Positions 48,966-59,593 are shown, counted from the stretch's first letter. The stretch: 64,000 nucleotides of DNA from Chitinimonas koreensis (GCF_014353015.1 NZ_CP060704.1:1017001-1081000), one strand, 5' to 3'. Notes: generated by a model not told the origin, from the sequence alone. Program-made: numbers and translations.

Positions 48966-49634
48966 ATGGAAGTGAAACACCTCGGCCTGGTCGACTACGA
49001 GCCGACCTGGCGCGCGATGCAGGCCTTCACCGCCGAGCGCGGCGCCGACACGCCGGACGAGCTGTGGCTGCTCGAACACCCGCCGGTGTTCACCCAGGGC
49101 CAGGCCGGCAAGCCCGAGCACGTGCTGCAGCTCACCGACATCCCGATCGTGCCGATCGACCGCGGCGGCCAGGTCACCTACCACGGCCCGGGCCAGCTGG
49201 TCGGCTACCTGCTGGTCGACCTGTCGCGGCGCAAGCTCGGCGTGCGCGAGTTCGTCCGCCGCATCGAGCAGGCCATCGTCGACCTGTTGGCCGAGTTCGG
49301 CCTCGCCGCCTACGGCAAGGTCGACGCACCCGGCGTCTACGTGGTCCGCGACGGCGTCGAGGCCAAGATCGCCTCGCTCGGCCTGCGCATCCGCAACGGC
49401 CGCAGCTACCATGGCCTGGCGCTCAACGTGGCGATGGACCTGGCCCCGTTCGGCTACATCAATCCCTGCGGCTACGCGGGTCTGGCGGTCACCCAGCTGG
49501 CCGATTTCGGCCTGGCGGAAACCCCGTCCTCGCTCGCGCCGCGTTTGGCCGCTAAAATCAACGCCTTGCTCGCGCTCGACGGCACCGCTTCGGTGGCCGA
49601 CTACGCGCTGACCGCCAAGCCGGCCACCGTCTGA
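48966..49634 (+). CDS. lipB: octanoyl-[acyl-carrier-protein]:protein N-octanoyltransferase
   Basis: 222 residues. It transfers octanoate from ACP to lipoyl domains. The catalytic pair is Cys168 in NPCGYAGL and Lys134 in EAKIASLGLRIR. RGGQVTYHGPGQLVGYLL is the conserved acyl pocket. Start and length match the family. lipA follows 35 bases later, giving the complete de novo lipoylation route. Confidence 0.96.
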   Translation: MEVKHLGLVDYEPTWRAMQAFTAERGADTPDELWLLEHPPVFTQGQAGKPEHVLQLTDIPIVPIDRGGQVTYHGPGQLVGYLLVDLSRRKLGVREFVRRIEQAIVDLLAEFGLAAYGKVDAPGVYVVRDGVEAKIASLGLRIRNGRSYHGLALNVAMDLAPFGYINPCGYAGLAVTQLADFGLAETPSSLAPRLAAKINALLALDGTASVADYALTAKPATV

Positions 49635-49668
49635 GCCGGCAGCCCAGATCAAGAAAGAGCCCCCAAGC

Positions 49669-50640
49669 ATGTCGTCGCCCGTCGTCACCACTCCGCCCGC
49701 CCGCGCCGAACAGGGCGTCAAGCTCAAGGGCGAGGCCAAGACCGCCCGCATCCCGATCAAGATCGTTCCGCTCGACAAGCCGCTGGAGAAACCGGACTGG
49801 ATCCGCGTGCGGGCGCCGAGCGGCAACCGCTTCTACGAGATCAAGAACATCCTGCGCGAGCAGAAGCTGCACACGGTGTGCGAGGAGGCGAGCTGCCCCA
49901 ACATCGGCGAATGCTTCGGCAAGGGCACCGCGACCTTCATGATCATGGGCGACATCTGCACCCGCCGTTGCCCGTTCTGCGACGTCGGCCACGGCCGGCC
50001 CAACCCGCTCGACGAGAACGAGCCCAGGCACCTGGCCGAGACCATCGCCGCGCTGCGGCTCAAGTACGTGGTGATCACCTCGGTCGACCGCGACGACCTG
50101 CGCGACGGCGGCGCCCAGCATTTCGCCGACTGCATTCGCCTCACCCGCGAGGCCTCGCCCGGCACCCAGATCGAGGTGCTGGTGCCCGACTTCCGCGGCC
50201 GGCTCGAGATCGCCATCGACATCATGACCGCCACGCCGCCGGACGTGATGAACCACAACCTGGAAACCGTGCCGCGGCTGTACAAGCAGGCGCGGCCCGG
50301 TTCGGACTACCTGCATTCGCTCAAGCTCCTGAAGGACTACAAGGCCAGGAACCCGGCCGTGGCGACCAAGAGCGGCATCATGGTGGGCCTGGGCGAGACC
50401 GACGAGGAGATCCTCGAAGTGATGCGCGACATGCGCGCCCACGACATCGACATGATCACCATCGGCCAATACCTGGCGCCGTCCAACAGCCACCTGCCGG
50501 TGCTGCGCTACGTGACGCCGGAGCGCTTCAAGTTCTTCGAGGAAGAGGCCTACCGTATGGGCTTCCGCCACGCCGCGGTCGGCGCGCTGGTGCGTTCGTC
50601 CTATCACGCCGATCAGCAGGCGCACGACGCGGGCGTCTGA
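49669..50640 (+). CDS. lipA: lipoyl synthase
   Basis: 323 residues, radical SAM enzyme inserting two sulfurs into octanoyl chains. The auxiliary cluster cysteines are in CEEASCPNIGEC, and the SAM cluster is CTRRCPFC. The C-terminal sequence LVRSSYHADQQA contains the conserved serine ligand of the auxiliary cluster. Length and start fit the family; a rho-independent terminator follows 21 bases after the stop. Confidence 0.97.
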   Translation: MSSPVVTTPPARAEQGVKLKGEAKTARIPIKIVPLDKPLEKPDWIRVRAPSGNRFYEIKNILREQKLHTVCEEASCPNIGECFGKGTATFMIMGDICTRRCPFCDVGHGRPNPLDENEPRHLAETIAALRLKYVVITSVDRDDLRDGGAQHFADCIRLTREASPGTQIEVLVPDFRGRLEIAIDIMTATPPDVMNHNLETVPRLYKQARPGSDYLHSLKLLKDYKARNPAVATKSGIMVGLGETDEEILEVMRDMRAHDIDMITIGQYLAPSNSHLPVLRYVTPERFKFFEEEAYRMGFRHAAVGALVRSSYHADQQAHDAGV

Positions 50641-50661
50641 TTCGTCGGTACCGTAACGACG

Positions 50662-50687
50662 AAAGGCCGCCTTCAGGGCGGCCTTTT
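50662..50687 (+). terminator. rho-independent terminator of lipA
   Basis: AAAGGCCGCC (50662-50671) pairs with GGCGGCCTTT (50677-50686) around TTCAG, followed by TTTT overlap. It lies between convergent genes and its A/T symmetry would work in both directions. Confidence 0.85.
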
Positions 50688-50724
50688 CCATTCGTGCGGA
50701 TTGGCAGGTTCGAGTGGCGATTGG

Positions 50725-51753
50725 CTAGCCCAGCTCGACCCGTCGCCCCTCGCGCTGGCTCCCGAGCGCCGCTGCCAGCACCCGCATCACCGCCACCGCC
50801 TCGCCCGCCGCTACCGGGTTGGGACCGTGGCCGAGCACGGCGTCGCGCACGCCGGCGTAGTAGGCCGCGTAATCGCCGGCCGGCAGGGCCAGCGCGCTGC
50901 GGCCGCCGGCGCCGTGCAGCACGGCGCTGCGCGTCTCCTGCGCCCAGCCGGCGTCGCCGGGCCGCAGGCCCTGCTTGAGCTGGTCTTCCTGCGCGTCGAG
51001 GCCGTGGATCTCCAGCGAGCCGGCGGTGCCGTGGACCAGGAAGCGCGGCGCGCCGCCGGCCACCAGGCAGCTCGCCATCAACAGCACGCGTCGGTCGGCG
51101 TAGTGCAGCGTCACCAGCGCGTCGTCGTCGGCCTCGGCGCCGTCGCGCCGCGCGGCGAGATCGGCGCTGACCGCCTGCGGCAGGCCGAACAGGCATAGCG
51201 CCTGGTCGACCAAGTGCGGGCCGAGGTCGTACCAGATGCCGCCGCCGGGCTCGGCCGATTCGCGCCAGCGCTGGCGCACTTGCGGCCGGAAGCGGTCGAA
51301 GCGCGATTCGAAGGCGGTGACGCGGCCGAGCCGGCCGGCTTCGATCGCTTGCCGGACCAGCAGGAAATCGCTGTCCCAGCGCCGGTTGTGGAACACCGAC
51401 AGCAGCCGGCCGGCCGCCGCGGCCGCGGCTTCGAGCCGTTCGGCCTCGGCCAGCGTGACGGTGAACGGCTTGTCGACCACCACGTGGCGGCCGGCCGCCA
51501 GCGCAGCCAGCGCGAGCGGGGCATGGCTGGCGTTCGGGGTGGCGAGCACCACCAGGTCGATGCCGGGATCGGCGAACAGCGCCTCGGGCGTGGCATGGAT
51601 CCGGGCGGCCGGGAAGTCGGCGGCGACCGCCGCGGCCTGGCTGCTGGCGACGGCGGCCAGCCCGAGCCCTGGCGTGGCGGCGATCAGCGGGGCGTGGAAG
51701 GTGCGGCCGGCGTAGCCGTAGCCGACCAGGCCGACGGAAAGGGGTTGGGACAT
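50725..51753 (-). CDS. Gfo/Idh/MocA family oxidoreductase
   Basis: 342 residues. The N-terminal Rossmann domain has VGLVGYGYAGRTFHAPLI and LVVLATPNASHAPLALAALA with the conserved HVVVDKPF loop containing the catalytic Lys. The C-terminal alpha/beta domain includes GGGIWYDLGPHLVDQ with the family's Asp/His pair. It would oxidise a sugar or cyclitol with NAD(P); the substrate is unknown. It stands alone, convergent with lipA. Confidence 0.9.
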   Translation of the reverse strand: MSQPLSVGLVGYGYAGRTFHAPLIAATPGLGLAAVASSQAAAVAADFPAARIHATPEALFADPGIDLVVLATPNASHAPLALAALAAGRHVVVDKPFTVTLAEAERLEAAAAAAGRLLSVFHNRRWDSDFLLVRQAIEAGRLGRVTAFESRFDRFRPQVRQRWRESAEPGGGIWYDLGPHLVDQALCLFGLPQAVSADLAARRDGAEADDDALVTLHYADRRVLLMASCLVAGGAPRFLVHGTAGSLEIHGLDAQEDQLKQGLRPGDAGWAQETRSAVLHGAGGRSALALPAGDYAAYYAGVRDAVLGHGPNPVAAGEAVAVMRVLAAALGSQREGRRVELG

Positions 51754-51968
51754 GGCAGGTGCTCCGGTCGATGCCGCGTTTGTACCGAAGGAGTGCGCGC
51801 TTGTCGCCTACGAAGCGCCGCGCCCGATCGCCGCTCTGGTACTGCCGTACAAATAAACTGCCGGCACGGTTGAACCCTGTGCGAGCATGCCGGTCCGAAC
51901 AGGCGCCGCCGCATCGTCGACATGCGGCCCGGCCGGCCTGGTCCGGCTCACTCACAGGAAACAGCGGT

Positions 51969-52880
51969 ATGAAACGAATCTTTCTCTCCCTGCTCGCGAT
52001 TTGCTTCAGCTTCGGCCTGGTCGCGCTCGAGGCCGACGCCAAGCGCTTCGGCGGCGGCAAGTCGTCCGGCATGCAGCGCAACGTCGCGCCGAAGCAAGCA
52101 CCGCAGCGCCAAGCGGACCAGCCGGCGCAGCGCCAGCAGCAGCCCGCCGCCGCACCGACCCAGAAACGCAGCTGGCTCGGCCCGCTGGCCGGCCTCGCCG
52201 CCGGCATCGGCCTGGCTGCGCTGTTCTCCCACCTCGGCATGGGCGAGGGCATGGCCAATTTCGTCATGCTGCTGCTGCTGGGCCTGGTCGCTTTCGTGGC
52301 GATCCGCTGGATCATGGGCCGGCTGCGGCCGGCGGCCGCTGCGCCGCGGCCGCTGCAGTACGCCGGCGGCCCGTCGCTCGACAAGCCGGCCCCTGCGTTC
52401 GATCGGCCTTCCCATTCGGGCCCGTCGCTCGACAAGGCGCCCGCGCCGTTCAAGCCGCAGTCGCCGTTCACCAGCACCGGCGCCGAGCCGGTCGCGGTGG
52501 CCGGCTTCCCGGCCGATGTCGACGCCGAAGCCTTCCTGCGCGTCGCCAAGCTCAATTTCGTGCGGCTGCAGGCCGCCTACGATGCCGGCGACCTGGAAGA
52601 CCTGCGCAGCTTCACCTCGCCCGAGATGTTCGCCGAGATCAAGCTGCAGCTCGGCGAGCGCGGCCAGGCCGGCAACCATACCGACGTGGTGACGCTCGAG
52701 GCCGATCTGCTCGACTACAGCCGCGAGCCGCAGCGCGACCTGGCCAGCGTGCGCTTCCACGGCCTGATCCGCGAAACCGCCGACGGCGCCGCCGACCCGT
52801 TCGACGAGACCTGGCACCTGCTGCAGCCGCGCGACGGCCGCCATGGCTGGGTGGTGGCGGGGATCACGCAGAACGGCTGA
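51969..52880 (+). CDS. Tim44-domain membrane protein
   Basis: 303 residues. A signal peptide (about 1-24) is followed by a Gln/Ala/Pro-rich stretch, a glycine-rich helix (WLGPLAGLAAGIGLAALF) and a membrane helix (about 97-113). The C-terminal Tim44-like domain (about 180-303) includes FLRVAKLNFVRLQAAYDAGD and FDETWHLLQPRDGRHGWVVA. Such proteins are widespread in betaproteobacteria with no defined role. The ATG at 51969 gives a normal export signal. Confidence 0.88.
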   Translation: MKRIFLSLLAICFSFGLVALEADAKRFGGGKSSGMQRNVAPKQAPQRQADQPAQRQQQPAAAPTQKRSWLGPLAGLAAGIGLAALFSHLGMGEGMANFVMLLLLGLVAFVAIRWIMGRLRPAAAAPRPLQYAGGPSLDKPAPAFDRPSHSGPSLDKAPAPFKPQSPFTSTGAEPVAVAGFPADVDAEAFLRVAKLNFVRLQAAYDAGDLEDLRSFTSPEMFAEIKLQLGERGQAGNHTDVVTLEADLLDYSREPQRDLASVRFHGLIRETADGAADPFDETWHLLQPRDGRHGWVVAGITQNG

Positions 52881-52911
52881 AGCGCGACGGCCATTCACAG
52901 GTAAGGCGCGT

Positions 52912-52949
52912 AAACGACGGGGCAGCATGCTGCCCCGTTGTCGTTTATT
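52912..52949 (+). terminator. long hairpin terminator after the Tim44 gene
   Basis: ACGGGGCAGCATGCTGCCCCGT (52917-52938) is a 22-base perfect palindrome. It is extended outside by AAACGAC pairing with GTCGTTT after a three-base bulge. T richness after it is modest but sufficient. Confidence 0.75.
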
Positions 52950-52992
52950 GGCCGCGGTATCATCCGCGCTCGCCTGCCTGCGAGATCCAGAT

Positions 52993-53021
52993 GGACATTC
53001 GCGGCTTAAGCCGCTCCTACG
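52993..53021 (-). repeat. solitary REP arm related to 34112-34182
   Basis: CATTCGCGGCTTAAGCCGCT continuing CCTACG matches the right arm at 34154-34182 apart from two or three bases, and read on the minus strand it is headed by GTAG. The remainder of the gap to the pseudouridine synthase (53022-53238) has a small CGCCCTCG/CGAGGGCG hairpin at 53091-53112 and no gene. Confidence 0.7.
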
Positions 53022-53238
53022 CCGAGCCACGGCACCCTGTTAGGTATGCGCACTTGCCGTGCCTACGGAGAAAAAACGAGCGAAGCGAGGCGCCCTCGCG
53101 GCGGCGAGGGCGGGAGGAGCGGGAAGGAATCAGGGATGGACCGCGGCCCCAGTCATCACCCATCTCAAACGCCCGGGTTCCCTGGGTGTTGCACTGCACG
53201 CAGACCTATCCACAACGTTTAGCCAGATCAAAAGGCCC

Positions 53239-54138
53239 ATGCAGCCTCGCAAGTCCCCACTTCCGATCCGTGACGGCGTCTCGCCGAGCTACCTGTGGCT
53301 GCCGGCCGGCCAATGGCCCGATCTGATCGCCTTCTTTCGCGCCCGCTTTCCTCACCTCGGCGACGACGTCCTGCTCGGCCGTTTCGAGCGCGGTGACCTG
53401 GTCGACGAGGAAGGGCGGCCGCTGCGCGCCGGCGATCCATACAAGCCCGGCCGCCGCATCTGGTACTACCGCGAGGTGCCGCCCGAGACGCCGGTACCGT
53501 TCGAGGAAGCGGTGCTGCATCGCGACGAGCGGCTGCTGGTGGTCGACAAGCCGCATTTCCTGGCCATGATCCCGGCCGGCCGCCACCTGCGCGAGACGCT
53601 GCTGTCGCGGCTGCGCAACCGGTTCGGCCTGCCCGAGCTGACGCCGCTGCACCGGCTCGACCGCGAGACCGCCGGCGTCACGCTGTTCTGCCTGCATCCG
53701 CCGAGCCGCGGCGCCTACCAGTCGCTGTTCCAGGCGCGCACGGTGCAGAAGACCTACGAGGCCGTCGCGCCTTACCGTGCCGGGCTCGACCTGCCGCTGG
53801 TGCACCGCAGCCGGCTGGAGGAGGGTGCGGACGGCTTCACCATGGTGGAGACGGCCGGCGAGCCCAACAGCGAGACGCGGGTCGAGCTGATCGAGCGGCT
53901 GGGCGAGCTGGCGCGCTACCGGCTGTCGCCGCACACCGGCCGTAAGCACCAGCTGCGCGCCCATATGGCGGCGCTCGGCATTCCGATCGTCGACGATCCC
54001 TGGTACCCGGCCTGGGCCGGCGTGGACAAGCACGGCGACGACTTCTCGCGGCCGCTCAAGCTGCTGGCGCGCTCGATCGCCTTCACCGATCCCTTCAGCG
54101 GCGAGCCGCGCCGCTTCGACAGCCTGCGCACGCTCTAG
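53239..54138 (+). CDS. RluA-family pseudouridine synthase
   Basis: 299 residues. An S4-like RNA-binding region (about 25-75) includes FARFERGDLVDE-like elements, and the catalytic domain has HRLDRETAGVTLF with catalytic Asp141. Further motifs are VDKPHFLAMIPAGRH and RYRLSPHTGRKHQLRAHMAALG. It isomerises uridine in rRNA or tRNA; which site is not evident. The ATG at 53239 is preferred because sequence upstream in the same frame is REP-flanked and non-homologous. Confidence 0.9.
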   Translation: MQPRKSPLPIRDGVSPSYLWLPAGQWPDLIAFFRARFPHLGDDVLLGRFERGDLVDEEGRPLRAGDPYKPGRRIWYYREVPPETPVPFEEAVLHRDERLLVVDKPHFLAMIPAGRHLRETLLSRLRNRFGLPELTPLHRLDRETAGVTLFCLHPPSRGAYQSLFQARTVQKTYEAVAPYRAGLDLPLVHRSRLEEGADGFTMVETAGEPNSETRVELIERLGELARYRLSPHTGRKHQLRAHMAALGIPIVDDPWYPAWAGVDKHGDDFSRPLKLLARSIAFTDPFSGEPRRFDSLRTL

Positions 54139-54231
54139 CGCCGCGCTGCGAATCTTCGGCGCCATTCACCTGTCGCACCTGTAAGCAGGCCGCTCGCGGC
54201 CCCCTTGCAACCGACGATGGAGATGGCAGCC

Positions 54232-54597
54232 ATGAGCAGACCGAATTCCAGCGAAGAGCAGCGCGTGGTGCGGCCGGACGACCCGGCCTTCGACCTCGAC
54301 GACGGCGAGATCCCGCTGGCGATCGACCAGCAGATCGAGCGCGAGGACGTGCGGGTCGACGTGCTCGGCGGCATCACGCCCGGCGCGGTGGTGCCGGGCG
54401 TCGATGCGCCCGGGCCGGCGCGGCCGCGCATCGACAGCGTGGTGGAGACCGGCGATGTGCCGCTCGAGATCGAGGACGTGGCGATGGACGACGTGGCCGA
54501 GGACAACCGCTCGGTCGAGCCGGCCGACGACGACCCGGCCCTGCGCGTCGATCCGGTCTATGCCGATCTGCGCGGTTTCGACAGCGATCGTGATTGA
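54232..54597 (+). CDS. acidic hypothetical protein
   Basis: 121 residues, about one quarter Asp and Glu, with almost no aromatic residues and no cysteine; likely disordered. Segments such as VVRPDDPAFDLDDGEIPLAI and SVEPADDDPALRVDPVYADL show no known domain. The ATG at 54232 follows GATGGAGATGG at good spacing; an ATG at 54217 in the same frame is possible. Function unknown. Confidence 0.65.
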   Translation: MSRPNSSEEQRVVRPDDPAFDLDDGEIPLAIDQQIEREDVRVDVLGGITPGAVVPGVDAPGPARPRIDSVVETGDVPLEIEDVAMDDVAEDNRSVEPADDDPALRVDPVYADLRGFDSDRD

Positions 54598-54753
54598 TGG
54601 ATGTGCAGGTGCGGTCGAGCGAGTTGCGAACGCGCGCTGGCGAGGCCTTCCGCCCCGCGAAGTCTGCGTCTTTGCGCTGGCCGCCACGCGGTGCCGCAAG
54701 GCCGCAAGATGAGGGCGCCGATCGAGGATTGCCGCAGGGCCGCAGGCGCTGAA

Positions 54754-54784
54754 TGCAAACGCCCGGCTTGGCCGGGCGCTTGCA
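54754..54784. terminator. bidirectional hairpin between convergent genes
   Basis: TGCAA-A-CGCCCGGC (54754-54767) pairs with GCCGGGCG-C-TTGCA (54771-54784) with one mismatch around TTG. It separates the acidic protein gene and ettA, which converge. There is no T run, so efficiency is uncertain. Confidence 0.5.
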
Positions 54785-54826
54785 CTTCGCTCAGTTCGAC
54801 CGGCCTCTAGCCGATCCGCCAGGCGA

Positions 54827-56494
<1,668 letters not shown>

Positions 56495-56574
56495 GGGGTT
56501 TCCAGTTGGAGGGCGATGAAGTGCCCAGATTCTAGCAAACACGGCCCGTCCAGACCCGCTCGCCGCGGGCCGGT

Positions 56575-57351
56575 TCAGCCGCCCGGCCGGCCTTGGCGCG
56601 CCAGCGCGGCGCGCAGCAGCAGGCTGGCGCCGTTCGGCTCCAGTCCGGGCGTGGCCGGGGCGGCGCCGGCGCGCAGGCCAGGCGCGGCTTCGAGCAGCTC
56701 GGCCAGCAGCCGCTCCTGCCCGGTCAGCGGCCGCCAGTGGGTCGGGTCGTGTTCGAGCGGCAGCGCGGTCTCGCCGTCGCACCACAGCGCCAGCCGCGGC
56801 GAGGCGTGGGCGTCGCCGTGCTCGCCGAGCACCGCGGCCAGCCGCGCCGGGCCGAGTCGGACCACCGCCTGGGCATAGGCGCGCAAGGCGTCGCCGTGGC
56901 GGACGAAGGCGAAGCCGGCCAACAGGCGCTGGCCTTGGCGCGCCAGCGCCGGGCGTTCGCCGAACAGCATGCGCAGGGGCAGTTCGCGCGGATCGCCCGG
57001 CAACAGCGGCGAACCGGCGGCATCGAGTTCCAGGATCAGCGCGGGCGGCAAGACGATCGCCGCCGAACGGCAAGCATTGCCGAGGTTGCGGCCGAATGCC
57101 GCCAGTGTGGCGCGCAGGTGGCGCGCCACTTCGTCCAGATCGAGCCGTCCTTCGCCGTCCGGCGCACCGCCCCACAGGCCGAAGTCGGCCGGGCCGTGGG
57201 TCAGCTCGGGATCGGCCGGCGCCGGCTCGGCCGCCAGCGCCTGGGCGAACAGCAGCTCGAAGCCGGGCGCCGCCGCGTCGCCGGCCTGCGCCGCGGCCTG
57301 CCGCCGCGTGGTCGGCAGGCCGAGGGCCGGTGGGATGAGGGAAGGGCGCAT
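56575..57351 (-). CDS. hypothetical protein, paralogue of the next gene
   Basis: 258 residues, no recognised family and no signal peptide or membrane helix. Its middle shares a pattern with the protein at 57380: VLPPALILELDAAGSPLLPG versus VPPALRIESGPNGPTLADD, then a DPR-xxxx-ML block, an EHGDAH..LALWCDGE strand and a WRPL motif. It starts 28 bases after the stop of that gene and was probably produced by duplication. Function unknown. Confidence 0.7.
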   Translation of the reverse strand: MRPSLIPPALGLPTTRRQAAAQAGDAAAPGFELLFAQALAAEPAPADPELTHGPADFGLWGGAPDGEGRLDLDEVARHLRATLAAFGRNLGNACRSAAIVLPPALILELDAAGSPLLPGDPRELPLRMLFGERPALARQGQRLLAGFAFVRHGDALRAYAQAVVRLGPARLAAVLGEHGDAHASPRLALWCDGETALPLEHDPTHWRPLTGQERLLAELLEAAPGLRAGAAPATPGLEPNGASLLLRAALARQGRPGG

Positions 57352-57379
57352 GGGCTATCCGTCGGTCGCCGTCGCGGCC

Positions 57380-58141
57380 TCAACTGATGCGCAGCGACAG
57401 CCTGGTCAGCGGGTTTTCCGCCTCGCCGTCCTTCGGCTCCAGCGGCTTGGCCGGGCGTTCGCCGTCCTCGGCGCGGGCCGGGCCCTGTGCCGGCCGGCTC
57501 GACACCGCCTGCATCAGGCTGTCGAACAGCGCCTGGTCGTCGCTGCCGTAGCGCAGCGAGGCCTGGGCCAGCTCCCAGCCGAATTCGTCCTCGGTCTTCA
57601 GCGGCCGCCAGCCGTCCGGGCCGCGTTCCTGCGCGGTCACCGCGCCGCCGTCGAAGCGGAGCGAGATGTCGACGTTGCCGTTCTCGCGTGTGTAGCGGTC
57701 GACCACCGCCGAGGCGTGGCGCGGGTCGGCCGCGTGCTTGAGGAAGTGGTCGGCCGCGCTGGCCAGGGCGGCGGCGCGCTGGGCGCTGCTGGCGCCGAGC
57801 GTGGCCGAGGCCAGCTCGCGCAGCCCGGGTTGGCCGGCCAGCATCGATTCGAAGGCCGCGGCGCGCGGATCGTCGGCGAGGGTGGGGCCGTTCGGGCCGG
57901 ATTCGATACGCAGCGCCGGCGGCACGGCGATGCCGGCCGCGCGCAGGGCGGGCCGCAAGGCCTGGGCGAGTTCGAGGCTGAGCTCCTGCGGCGTGCGCAT
58001 GGCCGCGACCTGAAGGCCGCCGGTGCGCACCTGCACGGCATCGCTCAGGCTGGCGGCGAAGCTGCCGCCGCCCTTGTCGGCGACGGGGGCGGACGGCAAG
58101 CGTGGCGAAGCGCGGCCGAGCGTATCGATGGGCGACACCAT
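57380..58141 (-). CDS. hypothetical protein, paralogue of the preceding entry
   Basis: 253 residues; not recognised. It begins MVSPIDTLGRASPRLPSAP with a disordered N-terminus. A helical segment TPQELSLELAQALRPALRA is followed by VPPALRIESGPNGPTLADD, then HASAVVDRYTRENGNVDISL and DGWRPLKTEDEFGWELAQ. The C-terminus is Pro/Glu-rich. A perfect GGAGGAAACC Shine-Dalgarno precedes the ATG at 58141, suggesting good expression. First gene of a two-gene unit with the paralogue. Confidence 0.72.
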   Translation of the reverse strand: MVSPIDTLGRASPRLPSAPVADKGGGSFAASLSDAVQVRTGGLQVAAMRTPQELSLELAQALRPALRAAGIAVPPALRIESGPNGPTLADDPRAAAFESMLAGQPGLRELASATLGASSAQRAAALASAADHFLKHAADPRHASAVVDRYTRENGNVDISLRFDGGAVTAQERGPDGWRPLKTEDEFGWELAQASLRYGSDDQALFDSLMQAVSSRPAQGPARAEDGERPAKPLEPKDGEAENPLTRLSLRIS

Positions 58142-58244
58142 GGTTTCCTCCTCCAAGGACTGGATGCCCGGGAAAGAAAGCAAACGGCGGGCCACAATGC
58201 GAACGGCCCGCGCAGGGCGGGCCGTCGGGCTGGCGGAGCGACGC

Positions 58245-58493
58245 TCAGGCCGCGATCAGCTTCAGGTATTTCTGATGCAGCGCATCCTGGCTCTCCTTGC
58301 GGTCCGGGTCGAACGGGATGCAGTCGACCGGGCAGACCTGCTGGCATTGCGGCTCGTTGAAGTGGCCGACGCACTCGGTGCAGCGCTCGGGATCGATCTG
58401 ATAGATCTCCGGGCCCTGCGAAATCGCCTGGTTCGGGCATTCGGGCTCGCATACATCGCAGTTGATGCATTCGTCGGTGATCATCAGGGACAT
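58245..58493 (-). CDS. 2[4Fe-4S] ferredoxin, YfhL type
   Basis: 82 residues. Two cluster motifs: CINCDVCEPECPN and the extended CTECVGHFNEPQCQQVCPVDC, the latter with the insertion seen in Allochromatium-type ferredoxins of low potential. The C-terminal helix (HQKYLKLIAA) is also typical. It is a cytoplasmic electron carrier with unknown partner. ATG at 58493. Confidence 0.92.
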   Translation of the reverse strand: MSLMITDECINCDVCEPECPNQAISQGPEIYQIDPERCTECVGHFNEPQCQQVCPVDCIPFDPDRKESQDALHQKYLKLIAA

Positions 58494-58632
58494 GGTCTGA
58501 TCTCGGCTGTTGAGGGAAGCGGGGCGGATTGTAGCACCGCGATGTGACAGTGCCGCCATGCGCCGCAGCTTAGTCCTTGTTTCCAGATATGAATTCCCGC
58601 CGGGCCGACGAACGCGGCCGGGATCGCGCAAC

Positions 58633-58660
58633 AAAAAAGCGCATCCGGAGATGCGCTTTT
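58633..58660 (-). terminator. rho-independent terminator of the cytochrome gene
   Basis: Read on the minus strand, AAAAGCGCATC pairs with GATGCGCTTTT (58635-58660) around four bases and continues into a T run. It lies 18 bases after the cytochrome stop. Confidence 0.85.
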
Positions 58661-58677
58661 CTGGATTGCCGCGACGC

Positions 58678-59442
58678 TTACTTGGACGCGTTGATCATGT
58701 ACTCGGCCGCGGCGTGGAATTCGGCGTCGGAGCCGCCGTAGCCACCCTTGGGCGGCATGGCGCCCTTGCCGGCGATGCCGATCTTGATGGCTTCCTCGGC
58801 GCCGTCCTTCAGGCGCGGCGCCCAGGCTGCCTTGTCGCCGAATTTCGGCGCGCCGGCGGCGCCGGTGGTGTGGCAGGCCATGCAGACGCTGTCGTAGATT
58901 TCCTTGCCCTTGACCGCCGGGTCGACCTTGGCGACTGCGCCGGCTGCCGCGCCCTGGACGGCCGGCTCGGTGAACTTGCCGCCGCCGGCGTTGCCCATGT
59001 AGGCCACGGCACGGGCGACTTCGTCGTCGGTCAGGTCGGCCGCGCCGCCCTTGGCCGGCATCGCGCCGATACCCTTCACCGCATGCTCCACCAGCGTGGC
59101 GAAGCCCTTGGCGACACGTGCGCCCCAGGCGCCGGCATCGCCGAACTTGGGTGCGCCGGCCAGGCCTGCGCCATGGCAGGAGATGCAGACGTTCTCGTAG
59201 ACGGCCTTGCCGTTGCGGCTGCCGGGCGGGCCGGATTCGTCGAGCTTGGAGAAGCCGACCGGCTGGACGCGAGCCACGACCGCCTCGTTGGTCATGGTCG
59301 GGCCGCCGGCGTCGACCTGCATGCCGCCGGTGGCGACCTTGATGACCAGGAAGATGAATACGGGAATGCCGACAATGACGGCCAAAACCGCACCGATCAG
59401 GGCTTTGACTGACATCTGGGATTCGGCTTGCGCTTCGCTCAT
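58678..59442 (-). CDS. diheme cytochrome c5-type protein
   Basis: 254 residues. One N-terminal membrane helix (about 14-36) anchors two class I cytochrome c domains in the periplasm. The heme sites are CISCH and CMACH, with axial Met candidates in GIGAMPAKGG and GKGAMPPKGG. Between them is an Ala/Gly linker (about 152-172). Two-domain c5 proteins pass electrons to terminal oxidases in betaproteobacteria. The two domains are clear internal repeats (GAPKFGDAGAWGARV and GAPKFGDKAAWAPRL). Confidence 0.93.
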   Translation of the reverse strand: MSEAQAESQMSVKALIGAVLAVIVGIPVFIFLVIKVATGGMQVDAGGPTMTNEAVVARVQPVGFSKLDESGPPGSRNGKAVYENVCISCHGAGLAGAPKFGDAGAWGARVAKGFATLVEHAVKGIGAMPAKGGAADLTDDEVARAVAYMGNAGGGKFTEPAVQGAAAGAVAKVDPAVKGKEIYDSVCMACHTTGAAGAPKFGDKAAWAPRLKDGAEEAIKIGIAGKGAMPPKGGYGGSDAEFHAAAEYMINASK

Positions 59443-59564
59443 GCTGCCATTCCTTTTATATGCGCTGTGTGGGAAGACCAGTACAGAAAAACCCCGCGAT
59501 TATAGCGGGGATTCGGCGCGCTTGGCCGTTTTGCGCCGCCGAGGCGGCTTTGGCGCACGGCGGC

Positions 59565-59593
59565 TGGACGCTGCCGGGCAAAACCGCTATTCT
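59565..59593 (+). promoter_or_regulatory. sigma-70 type promoter of tRNA-Arg
   Basis: TGGACG (59565-59570) and TATTCT (59588-59593) are 17 bases apart, with the tRNA beginning 18 bases after the -10 box. Both boxes deviate from consensus. Confidence 0.5.

Noticed and set aside
50878..51198. Plus-strand frames opposite the Gfo/Idh gene
   Set aside because: Antisense shadows; the minus-strand gene has complete family motifs.
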